Shown one piece after another: positions 1 through 8,289 of a stretch of DNA of 64,000 bases; the first letter of the stretch is position 1, and every line of letters starts with the position of its first letter. This DNA is from Aurantiochytrium sp. KH105 (lineage: Eukaryota > Sar > Bigyra > Thraustochytrida > Thraustochytriidae). Made by a program: the position numbers and the translations under genes. The notes beneath the pieces were generated by a model. The model searched no databases and had not been told where the DNA came from. It saw nothing but the letters and a program-made list of their open reading frames with translations. The stretch is taken from the NCBI GenBank assembly GCA_003116975.1, contig BGKB01000033.1:372001-436000 (forward strand), written 5' to 3'.

Positions 1-169
1 GTTGGCCTATGGTCAATGTGATTGGGTAGACGCAAAGCGGCTTGACGCTCTGCATCCATCAGAAAAGAAGGAAAAGAAAGAGAAGAAAGTGAAGAAAGAG
101 AAAGAGGAACGAGAAAAAGAAAAGAAGCGCAATCTCGTGTGCGCGTACGTACGCTCGCAAGCAAGCAAA
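1..169. other. Left edge, 3' flank of first paralog
   Basis: This stretch lies downstream of the stop of the first tandem paralog, which is on the minus strand. Positions 61-128 are almost pure purine on the plus strand (GAAA and GAAG units). No gene is supported here. Open frames in both directions across this tract come from the low-complexity repeat. Confidence 0.5.
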
Positions 170-1177
170 TTAGGTCGAAATGGCATCGAGATCAACCTCG
201 GGAATGAAGTCTTCCTCCTCGATGACGTGGGTCCGTACAATGCGTGGGGTAAAAATGGGCACGTTGTAGATGGTGCGGGTCATGCTGTAGCGGACCGAAA
301 GTCTTTCCCAGCGAAGGGGCTGACCACGTTGGCGCCACCACTTGCCGGCCTTGTCTTTAATTCCCCAGCGTTTGCGGGCCTTGTCTTCAGACGTCTTCGC
401 CTTATTACGCTTGCGCGCCGCGTCTTTGTCTTGACTCTTGCCTCGCACCGCGTCCAAAACGCGGACAACCTCTTCGTCACTCTCCAAATTTGTCGAAATA
501 TCGCCGACATGACGCACGGCATCCTCAGCGCGACTAAAGGTGGCGGTCACTTCTTCAACGCGGTCTTCGGGGATTCGCAGGTGCTCCGGGAGCATGTCCT
601 GCACGGTCTGGACGTCCTCTGCTTGATCGCCTTCGTTGAGAAAGCTGACCATTGCAACCATGCGGTCCGCCTCGGTCCGAGCGCTCTCATCTGCGGCCTC
701 TTCGTTCTCCTCGTTGTCGGCGATGGACTCAGCAAGGAGCGATGAAGCGGCAGCAACTTGCCGCTGCATGAAGTTAAGTTCCTCGAGACCCTCGACCTGG
801 ATCATTTGAAAAGGGGCTCCGTAGCGGAGGTTCTGAAGCATTTCTTTCGTCTCTTCGTCACTCAGCAAGTTGTACACGAGAACGTTGTCAAACTTATCAT
901 CGGCAACGTCCCAGTAGCACAAGAAGGTTCGTTTGAGTCCGAACTTCTCGATGCGTTCGTTCAATGAGTCCATCTTAGCGCGATAATCTCGCTCGAGCTG
1001 TGCCCAATTGTCTCTGGTGATCGCTGCGCGACTCCTTCGATGGTTTCCCGTGGCGCAGCCCATGCAGAGACTGGTGTTGGTAACGTGAGATTGCAGACCA
1101 GCCCGAGCCTCCTCCTCACTGATTTCCCCCTCCTCAAGGGCAGCGTCGAGGCGGGCCCGCCAGGAGTCTCTGCCCAT
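170..1177 (-). CDS. Tandem paralog A, unknown family
   Basis: This is a 335-residue protein of a family I do not recognise, and the most divergent of three tandem copies on the minus strand. From the N-terminus it has a short helical module ending in EEGEISEEEARAG (residues 15-27), a CX2CX4H motif (C38, C41, H46), a helical stretch with NERIEKFG, the signature FLCYWDVAD, a central alpha-helical region, a basic segment with RWGIKDKAGKWW, and the conserved acidic tail FIPEVDLD. The two neighbouring copies keep the same order of motifs. I start at the ATG at 1177. The frame stays open upstream to about 1381 through a Gly- and Arg-rich stretch without an ATG, so a first exon cannot be excluded. 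The Cys/His motif could bind zinc, but that is inference and no function is assigned. Confidence 0.75.
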   Translation of the reverse strand: MGRDSWRARLDAALEEGEISEEEARAGLQSHVTNTSLCMGCATGNHRRSRAAITRDNWAQLERDYRAKMDSLNERIEKFGLKRTFLCYWDVADDKFDNVLVYNLLSDEETKEMLQNLRYGAPFQMIQVEGLEELNFMQRQVAAASSLLAESIADNEENEEAADESARTEADRMVAMVSFLNEGDQAEDVQTVQDMLPEHLRIPEDRVEEVTATFSRAEDAVRHVGDISTNLESDEEVVRVLDAVRGKSQDKDAARKRNKAKTSEDKARKRWGIKDKAGKWWRQRGQPLRWERLSVRYSMTRTIYNVPIFTPRIVRTHVIEEEDFIPEVDLDAIST

Positions 1178-1824
1178 GCTTGCCTTGCTTCCCTTGCTTG
1201 CCTTGTTCAAGGTCCCCGACCCGTCCTCGTTCACGTGCGCGAGACGACCACGGCTTTCCGTGTTTGCCTCTTCTCGCTTTGCAGGTCTGCTGCGTCCGAA
1301 CAAGCCGCCAGACAGCCAGCCATCTAAACCCCCTCCCCCTCCTCCCCTCCCCCCCCCCGCTGTTCTCCGTTCTCCAACCAATGCAAGCCAGCGTTAGCTA
1401 CGTAGCAGCCCGTGCTGGACGTGGTCAACGCGCCCGAAGTGTGTCACGATTTTTTCTCAAGGTTTAGGGGATCACGGCCAGGAGTCGCCCGCTATCTATC
1501 TCGTCTAGTCCGTTCTCCTCCGCGCTGGACTTCCCCGACCCTTGTGGCGGGCGCACTGTCACGGTCCTGAGCTTTGCCGAATGCTTCGACTGTCAGAGGA
1601 CGTCGCTCGACGTGTCACGAAAACGTGGCCTCCCTGCTGCTGCTGCTGTCCTAGGACACATGGTGCCGCTCTCAGCGCAACGCATTTTGCTGTCACGCGA
1701 AAGATCAATTTATTAGAAATTTGGTTTATAATCTAAAACCTAGCTCGCCGTTGACGGGACTAACAAGAAGGTGAGCACGGCCTGTAGGGTCTACTGGACG
1801 CACACCAAGGACTAGGGGCCAGGC
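1178..1824. other. Spacer between paralogs A and B
   Basis: About 650 bases without a supported gene. Positions 1327-1360 are a C-rich tract. The part from about 1657 to 1824 is the 3' flank of paralog B and is clearly related to about 4370-4560, the 3' flank of paralog C, so the duplication that made B and C extended beyond the coding sequence. Confidence 0.6.
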
Positions 1825-2934
1825 CTAGTTGTTGTCGAGGTCCACGTCAGGGAAAAAGTTGCGGCAACTGACAGATCGCTTGACACGGGGAACGGGAACG
1901 GGAAACTTGCCCCTGATAGGACAGACCACCTCGCCAATCTCCATGGAGAAGCATTCCCAGTGAGCACTTCCGTCAGCTGCATCGCGCACCCGCCAACGCT
2001 CCCCGTTCCGATCGAGGACTCCTGTACTGCTACGCGCACGGGTCAACGCCCGCTTCTTGCGCTCTGCCTGCCGACCTTGCGCGAGAGTGAGAGCAAGCTC
2101 AGTGTCGCTCTTGGTGCTGTTCGTGAGATCGCCAACCTCCTCAGCAGTCTTGACTGCCGTGCGGATCACCGCGTCCACCTCTCCCACTCGAGACTTAGGA
2201 ATGCGGAGATCCTCCGGCAGCATCGCCTGAACTGCACGCACGTCAATGTCTCGCTCGCTCTTACTCGCGAAAGTCACCGTTGCAAGCATGCGGTCCACCT
2301 TGGCCTCGCCGGTAGGGCGCTTGTCGTCCTTGTTCTCTCTTATGTCAACGTACTCGGCGTACAGCGAGGTGACCGCAGCGACTTGGCGCTGCTCAAGGCT
2401 CATGTGCGCAAGCTCGTCGGAGTCGTCCATCACAAATGGGAAACCAAAACGCAGCGCCTGGAGAGCTTCGGTGGTCTCTACGTTATCGCAGAGCAGATTG
2501 TAGACGCGGACCTTGGCGAACTCCGCGTCTGTGGCGTCCCAGAAGCACAGACAGCCGCGTCTGATGCCGAATTTCTTGATGCGCACGTTGAGTGCGTTCA
2601 TTTCTTCTCTGTATGCGTCGACGGCCCCCATGGCTTTCTCGATGCCAAATCTCATATTTTCGAGGCGCGCCTTGCGCTCATTCTGGTGACTACCAGAGGA
2701 GCATCCTCGGCATGTGGTCAGCTGACTTTCGAGTACATGGAACTTTCTTCCGGCATCAAACTCCTCCTTCGAAATGTTGCCGTTCTGTCGCGCCTGCTCA
2801 AGTGGAGACCGGGCACTCTTGGTCGCCGGAACGGATCTGCGTCTCGGCACAGGAGAAGGCGAGGATGGGGAAGTGGCCTTGCTGCGCGCGTCACGTTCTC
2901 TCCAAAACTCCATGGCCGTCTGATTGGGCGCCAT
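1825..2934 (-). CDS. Tandem paralog B, unknown family
   Basis: This 369-residue protein is closely related to paralog C and more distantly to paralog A. A Ser/Pro/Arg-rich N-terminus (residues 20-45) leads to one copy of the helical module LEQARQNGNISKEEFDAG (45-62). The CX2CX4H motif follows (C75, C78, H83), then NVRIKKFGI, the CLCFWDATD signature, a long helical region with MSLEQRQVAAV, a basic segment (ERKKRALTRARS), a RWRVRDAADG stretch and the tail FFPDVDLDNN. The ATG at 2934 opens the frame; a second Met seven codons in (MEFWRERD) is an alternative start. The last third of the gene is nearly identical in DNA to paralog C while the middle is more diverged, which suggests gene conversion. 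Function unknown. Confidence 0.8.
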   Translation of the reverse strand: MAPNQTAMEFWRERDARSKATSPSSPSPVPRRRSVPATKSARSPLEQARQNGNISKEEFDAGRKFHVLESQLTTCRGCSSGSHQNERKARLENMRFGIEKAMGAVDAYREEMNALNVRIKKFGIRRGCLCFWDATDAEFAKVRVYNLLCDNVETTEALQALRFGFPFVMDDSDELAHMSLEQRQVAAVTSLYAEYVDIRENKDDKRPTGEAKVDRMLATVTFASKSERDIDVRAVQAMLPEDLRIPKSRVGEVDAVIRTAVKTAEEVGDLTNSTKSDTELALTLAQGRQAERKKRALTRARSSTGVLDRNGERWRVRDAADGSAHWECFSMEIGEVVCPIRGKFPVPVPRVKRSVSCRNFFPDVDLDNN

Positions 2935-4560
2935 TATCTTGATAAAAGGCGATGCTAGGTTCTTGGATGTACCGTCTTTCGCTGATCTGTCTCTTTGTCG
3001 GATCAGGAACGAGTTTGAGGTTTGCTTGCGAGATTGCTTTTCTTGATGCTGTTCTTCATGTACATATTGAAAGGGAGTTTGCTCTTGAAGTAGGAGTTCT
3101 CCTGAGTTGATCTTTTAGTTTCATGGGCCAAAGTATCCGGCTCTTGAAGAAAGTTGTGCAGCAGAAAATGGTGTTTGCTGCTAGAGATGGATTCTGGATC
3201 CAGAAGAAGGCTAAAAATTCATCGTTCTATCGAAGAAGACCTTTGCTCACCTTGAAATGCTTCCAGGTGGTGACATTCTCGGCATTTTGGCCAGCGCTCC
3301 GCATTCTAATTGTGCATACCATCTGCAATGTTGGACTCACCTATTTTTTTAAAACAGTAGACGGTAGTAAGAGAAGACGCAGCGGCGCAATGAGCTCCAA
3401 ATCGAGTGGATTCTTGCTGTGAATCGGCGCACTTTCACGCACTTTTCACGCAAGTGTGCAATTAGCTTCTTTCTCCGTAAGTCAAGTTGCGCTCAAACAG
3501 AAGCAAATTTGCGCACGATCGTCAACAAAACACCAGCAAAAAATCAAAGAGCTCTCCGCGAATTTGCAATCCCGAGATACAAGCGCGACGCTAGCCCAAA
3601 CACCAATTCTGAAATCTTCAATCCCCAAGTCACACTTTTGTAAATAGAATGAGCTCGTGGAGGCCGGTAACGGTCGTCGCTCAAGGCAACTGATCAACAG
3701 GAGGCTCCTCAAAGGAGCTCAATTGGTCTTGCTGTTTGATTGTTGGTGACCTTTTGGCGCATAGCTTCGACTTTCCGCCCAGTTGTTAAAAGTAAGGATT
3801 CACGCGACTGGGACGAAAAGTGCATTATACTTTCTTGGACACCCAATGCCCGACCAAACCCGGGCTGAGTGGATCAAATCTCCTAGGAGCCGAAAGCTAA
3901 TCACGCTGTACGAGTCTCGAATTGGATGTTCAGCCATGATCGATTGAAAAACTTGGATGGTCAGCCATGATCGACCAAAAGCTTGGACAGGCGTCCCTGA
4001 TCTATTGATGCCCTGACAATCAGCCAGGGTTGGTGGTGACCCATGATTAAGGGAGTTCAACATCAGACGAGAAAAGAATGACTGGGGAGCATTTCACCTG
4101 CCTCAAGATGAAGGGTCACCTTGGCTCCCAACGCCGCTCACTTGGCAACATTCTGACTGGACTTTTCATGATTTCCTCGCTATCACGTGCACTAGAAGTA
4201 GGCCCTAGTGGTGGCAGCCGGGTGAGCGACTTGAGCGAGAATGCGAGCGCAGACCTCGGCGCGCGTGTTGCCCTACCATCGGCCCCAGGTCTTGCTAGTC
4301 GCGTCGTGCCTCGACTGCCAGATGTGTGAAGCAAGACGAAACGTGACGTGCCCGTCCTCGCGCACACACATCGTGCCGCTCTCAGCGCAACGCATTTTTA
4401 CTGACATGCGAAAGGTCGATGTATTAGAAATCTTGGTAAAGGCTTTACCTAGCTCGCCGCCGACGGGACTAACAAGAAAATGAGTACGGCCTGCAGGGTC
4501 TACTGGACGCGCACCAAGGCCTAGGCCTAGCCGCCAAGGCCTAGGCCTAGCCGCCAAGGC
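2935..4560. other. Spacer between paralogs B and C
   Basis: A spacer of 1.6 kb, more AT-rich than its neighbours. Short open frames occur on both strands (for example 3123-3422 plus and 3800-4063 minus) but none resembles a known protein or has coding-like composition. It holds a 30-31 bp direct repeat at 3922-3982. From about 4370 it is the duplicated 3' flank of paralog C. Confidence 0.5.
3922..3982. repeat. Direct repeat, 30-31 bp, two copies
   Basis: Two adjacent copies (3922-3952 and 3953-3982) share TTGGATG, then TCAGCCATGATCGA. A third, diverged relative of the core (TCAGCCGTGATCGACCAAG) sits near 6237-6256, upstream of paralog C. The copies flank the paralog genes, but their role is unknown. 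Confidence 0.6.
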
Positions 4561-4564
4561 CTAG
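4514..4564. repeat. 20-bp tandem repeat, 2.5 copies
   Basis: The unit CCAAGGCCTAGGCCTAGCCG occurs at 4514-4533 and 4534-4553, and a partial unit reaches 4564, overlapping the stop codon of paralog C. The unit contains the palindrome CCTAGG. The matching place after paralog B (about 1803-1830) has only one degenerate unit, so the array expanded after the duplication. Confidence 0.8.
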
Positions 4565-5913
4565 TTGTTATCGAGGTCCACGTCAGGGAAAAAGCCGCTG
4601 TCGCTGACAGACCGCTTGACTCGGGGAACAGGAACGGACACCATGCCCCCAGATTGACAGCCTTTCGGCAAGGCCCCAATCTCCATGGAGAAGCATTCCC
4701 AGTGAGCACTTCCGTCAGCTGCATCGCGCACCCGCCAACGCTCCCCATTCCGATCGAGGACTCCTGTAATGCTACGCGCACGGGTCAACGCCCGCTTCTT
4801 GCGCTCTGCCTGCCGACCTTGCGCGAGAGTGAGAGCAAGCTCAGTGTCGCTCTTGGTGCTGTTCGCGAGATCGCCAACCTCCTGAGCAGTTTTGAGTGCC
4901 TTGCGGATCGCCATGTCTACCTCGCTCACTCGTTTCTTAGGAATGCGGAGATCCGCCGGCAGCATCGCCTGAATTGCACGCACGTCGATGTCTCGCTCGT
5001 TCTTACACGCGAAAGTCACCATTGCAAGCATGCGGTCCACCTCAGCCTCGCCTGTAGGGCGCTTGTCGTCTTTGTTCTCTCTTACGTCAACGTACTCGGC
5101 ATACAGTGAGGCGACCGCAGCGACTTGGCGCTGCTCTAGGCTCATGTGCGTAAGCTCATCGGAGTCGTCCATAACAAACGGGAACCCACAGCGCAGCGCC
5201 TGGAGAGCTTTGGTGGTCTCTACGTTATCGCAGAGCACATTGTAGGCGCGGACCTTGGCGAACTCCACGTCTGAGGCGTCCAAGTAGCACAGGCCGTCGC
5301 GTGTGATGCCGAATTTCTTGATTCGCGCGTTGAGTGCACTCAGTTCCTTCCAATATGCATCGAGGTTCTCCAAGACTTTCTCGATGCCAGTTGTCATATT
5401 TTGGAGTCGCGCCTCGCGTTCATTCTGGTGCTCACCAGAGGCGCATCCTTCACACTTGGAGATCTCACTCTCGAGTACGTAATATTCCATTCCGGCCTCA
5501 AGCTCCTCCTTCGAAATGTCGCCGTTTTCTTGTGCCTGCTCAAGTCGAGCCCAAACATTATTGGTGTCCTGAGAGGACGCCATGTTTGTCGATGAAACTG
5601 GCGGGGCTGCGGAAGGGGCGATGCTGGGCTGACACCCGCGTACGGGGACTTTCTTTCCGGCATTAAGCTCCTTCTGCGAGATGTTGGCGTTCTCTTGTGC
5701 CTGCTCACGTCGAGCCCACGCATTTCTTCTCTCCTGAAAGGACGCCATGTTCGACGATGAAAGTGACGGAGCGGAAGAAGGGGAGATGCTGGGCTGACTC
5801 CCGCGTACGGGGACTTTCTCTCCGGCAATAAGCCCCTTCTGCGAGATGTTGGCGTTCTCTCGCACCTGCTCACGTCGAGCCCACGCATTTCTTCTCTCCT
5901 GGAAGGATGACAT
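4561..5913 (-). CDS. Tandem paralog C with triplicated N-terminal module
   Basis: This 450-residue protein is the sister of paralog B. Its N-terminus is three 55-residue units: residues 1-55 and 56-110 are nearly identical (each with FQERRNAWARREQ and ENANISQK), and 111-165 is a diverged third unit with WARLEQAQENGDISKEELEAG. Only the third is followed by the CX2CX4H motif (C154, C157, H162). The rest matches paralog B: ARIKKFGI, GLCYLDASD (Leu where A and B have Trp), the central helical region, the basic stretch and the FFPDVDLDNN tail. I use the ATG at 5913; nine upstream codons are open but have no ATG. The module loosely resembles short SHOCT-like helical hairpins (G-x-I-S-x-E-E). That is a comparison by eye and function is unknown. 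Confidence 0.8.
   Translation of the reverse strand: MSSFQERRNAWARREQVRENANISQKGLIAGEKVPVRGSQPSISPSSAPSLSSSNMASFQERRNAWARREQAQENANISQKELNAGKKVPVRGCQPSIAPSAAPPVSSTNMASSQDTNNVWARLEQAQENGDISKEELEAGMEYYVLESEISKCEGCASGEHQNEREARLQNMTTGIEKVLENLDAYWKELSALNARIKKFGITRDGLCYLDASDVEFAKVRAYNVLCDNVETTKALQALRCGFPFVMDDSDELTHMSLEQRQVAAVASLYAEYVDVRENKDDKRPTGEAEVDRMLAMVTFACKNERDIDVRAIQAMLPADLRIPKKRVSEVDMAIRKALKTAQEVGDLANSTKSDTELALTLAQGRQAERKKRALTRARSITGVLDRNGERWRVRDAADGSAHWECFSMEIGALPKGCQSGGMVSVPVPRVKRSVSDSGFFPDVDLDNN
5419..5913 (-). repeat. Coding tandem repeat, 165-bp unit x3
   Basis: Within paralog C three units begin at in-frame ATGs exactly 165 bp apart (5913, 5748 and 5583 on the minus strand). Units one and two are almost identical in DNA, so that duplication is recent. 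Unit three is diverged and matches the single module of paralog B, so it is probably the ancestral one. Confidence 0.9.
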
Positions 5914-6561
5914 TTTCGTCGATGCCCAAGGTGGGATCAAGCCTGGACGCTTTACTTCTTAATGTGATAAGGGACGGCCCGAGTTTGCGGTTTGCTGGTG
6001 AATTCGATTTCACTTGATCTTTTCCTCCTTGGCCTGCGGCAGATCGAAAAGGGGTCTGTCGATGAACATCTTCCACCTCCGGATTGTCCACCAACTTTTG
6101 AAAAGACAGACATGAAATTCCAGTCTCCTGTCTCCTGCGGTAGTAGGCCTAATGTATGTTTTGGCGCGTGCCCGAGCCCCGAACAGACAGAGAAACGGAC
6201 AGCCATAGAAATAGGCAGCCCTGATGAGAAGGTACAGTCAGCCGTGATCGACCAAGGTCGCTGATTGTCATCTGTCGAGTTTTCGTGACACTCACCCCTT
6301 GCGCACACGTCGGAGTGGCCGGGACGATCAGACTCGGGCCCGTGACAGGGCCTTGAACTTGAAGCTTATACTGTATTATGGAACTAACCCCGACTGGAAG
6401 TCCATAATAGTAATTCAACATGAACGTTCGAGGATATTCGCGGCGCGAAGCGAGCAACCACTCGATCCCGAGTCCGTCTCTCTCGCGTGCGGACGAACTT
6501 CAATCGGGACGTGCGTCGCGAGCGCGCACGCGGGCACAGACCCTTGGGAATCCCTGCGTGG
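5914..6561. other. Divergent spacer, paralog C and PUS1
   Basis: A 648-bp gap between the minus-strand paralog C and the plus-strand PUS1 gene, so it should hold both promoters. It carries the third relative of the TCAGCC-TGATCGACC motif near 6237-6256. I see no convincing TATA box or other named element. Confidence 0.4.
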
Positions 6562-8058
6562 ATGCTGGGACGCGCCTTTCGGCAGCTGCAAAAACTCGCT
6601 GCAGCGTCTAGCAAACCAAGGCCCGGTCCTGCGCACAGGCCCGCTGCCATGACGGACACCAACACGACGTCCTCGGCTGGGGTGACGAAGGAGAACGAGA
6701 ACGCCAAGACGGAAACAGCCAAGATTCCGCCTGCGGAGCTCGACGTCTCATATGTCAGCAAAAGCAAGAAGCGCTACGCGATTTTGTTTGGCTACAGCGG
6801 CATTGGATACTATGGTCTGCAAATCCAGCCCGAGGTGGTGACCATTGAGAGCACCCTGGAGGATGCCATTACCAAAACAGGTGTCATTCGAAAGGAGAAT
6901 GAAGGCGAGCTGCAAAAGGTGGGATGGTCTCGCGCAGCACGCACTGACAAATCTGTGCACGCCCTCGGACAGGTCGTCTCTCTGCAGCTGCTCGTCAAGC
7001 CTGAAGAGGCGGAAATTGAAAAGTTCCGAGCTGCCCTCAACGCCCAGCTCCCGGACTCGATTCGCGTCTTTGGCGTGCAGCGCACGACCAAGTCATTCAA
7101 CGCCAAAAGCGCTTGCTCGGGTCGCAAGTACGAGTACCTCATCCCAACGTTCATGTTGACGGTATCGGACGACCTTCTCGCGGAGGCCGCCAAGCTCGCT
7201 GATTCGGCGGCTGAAACAACCTCGGCGCAGGGCGAGAATCAGGAAATGGCAAAGTCCAGCATCAACGAGACTGACGTGCTCGTCAAACAGAGCGAGCTCC
7301 TGCGCTCCAAGGCTCCGGCATTTGACGCGGCGAGTAAAAAACGTCTCGAGGACATTCTTGGGTGCTTTGTGGGCACCAAGAGCTTCCACAACTTCACACC
7401 CCGTATGGCCGGCAACGATCCGCGGGCTCAACGTTACATTGTTGGCATCAACGTTGATGGACCGTTCGAGATCGAAGGCCTCGAGATGGTTCGCGTCAAC
7501 ATTGAGGGACAGAGCTTCATGTTGAACCAAATTCGCATCATGATCGCAGCCGCCATGGAGATTGCCCGCCGTGGACTTGATGGCCCCGAAGTCATCAACA
7601 AGCTTTTGGACAAGGAGAACATGTTTTCCATTGTAATGTCGCCTGGCGAGGGCTTGGCGCTTCGTGCTTGTCTCTATGATTTCTACAACACAAAGTTCGG
7701 TAGCGATTTCAAGGAGGGCAAAGCGACACCACAAAACATGTACGATTCGATCCAGTTTGAGACTGGCCGTGTTGCAGAGGAGGCCAACGCCTTCCGCACA
7801 GACCACATTTATCCCATCATTGCCCGTCAGGAAGTCCGCGAGGGTGTCTTTACAAAGTGGCTACTTCAGTCGCGCGAGCGCCCGTTTCCGCCACCACCCT
7901 CGAACTCGCAGCTCGACTATGAAAATTACAAGGAGAAGCTCAAGGACAACAAGCGCCAATTCGAGGAAAAGAGGCGAAAGGAAAACAAACGAAATGCTGA
8001 TACTCCGGTCGACGACCTTCACAAGGAGGTGATGAGCTTCCTCACCTCCAAGCGATAA
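6562..8058 (+). CDS. PUS1: tRNA pseudouridine synthase, PUS1/TruA family
   Basis: Converts uridine to pseudouridine in tRNA and, in the eukaryotic Pus1 subfamily, some other RNAs. The 498-residue protein has the TruA fold signature RAARTDKSVHALGQ with catalytic Asp129 (counted from the ATG at 6562), the RKYEYLIP motif, and further conserved TruA-fold motifs downstream (YIVGINVDGP; GQSFMLNQIRIM). A lysine-rich C-terminal tail follows. Two ATGs are possible. The one at 6562 adds 29 residues rich in Arg, Gln and Ala without acids (MLGRAFRQLQKLAAAS), which looks like a mitochondrial presequence. The one at 6649 (MTDTNTT) gives a cytosolic or nuclear form. Human PUS1 also has mitochondrial and nuclear forms, so dual use is plausible but unproven here. 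The gene is convergent with the LAM-like gene. Confidence 0.92.
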   Translation: MLGRAFRQLQKLAAASSKPRPGPAHRPAAMTDTNTTSSAGVTKENENAKTETAKIPPAELDVSYVSKSKKRYAILFGYSGIGYYGLQIQPEVVTIESTLEDAITKTGVIRKENEGELQKVGWSRAARTDKSVHALGQVVSLQLLVKPEEAEIEKFRAALNAQLPDSIRVFGVQRTTKSFNAKSACSGRKYEYLIPTFMLTVSDDLLAEAAKLADSAAETTSAQGENQEMAKSSINETDVLVKQSELLRSKAPAFDAASKKRLEDILGCFVGTKSFHNFTPRMAGNDPRAQRYIVGINVDGPFEIEGLEMVRVNIEGQSFMLNQIRIMIAAAMEIARRGLDGPEVINKLLDKENMFSIVMSPGEGLALRACLYDFYNTKFGSDFKEGKATPQNMYDSIQFETGRVAEEANAFRTDHIYPIIARQEVREGVFTKWLLQSRERPFPPPPSNSQLDYENYKEKLKDNKRQFEEKRRKENKRNADTPVDDLHKEVMSFLTSKR

Positions 8059-8289
8059 AGGACTCGAGTAAATCTTTCTTCTTACATAAATAAGAGAAGA
8101 GTATTGTTTTGGAATGATGGAGATAAAAAAGGAACAAGAATGGCGAAGTGCGAGTTGTTCTGTACTTGATATGAGTCTTTGTGAGAAAGAATGGCGGCGC
8201 CATTCCACGAGGCAACATGCTTTACAGTGAGGTGGTGAAATTGTTGCGCTGGAGTCAGCGCGGTCGCTCCGCTTGTAGCGTCAGTGTGA

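Noticed and set aside
2-745. Long plus-strand frame opposite paralog A
   Set aside because: It is antisense to a gene with clear paralogs, starts in a purine repeat giving Lys/Glu runs, and has no protein-like motif.
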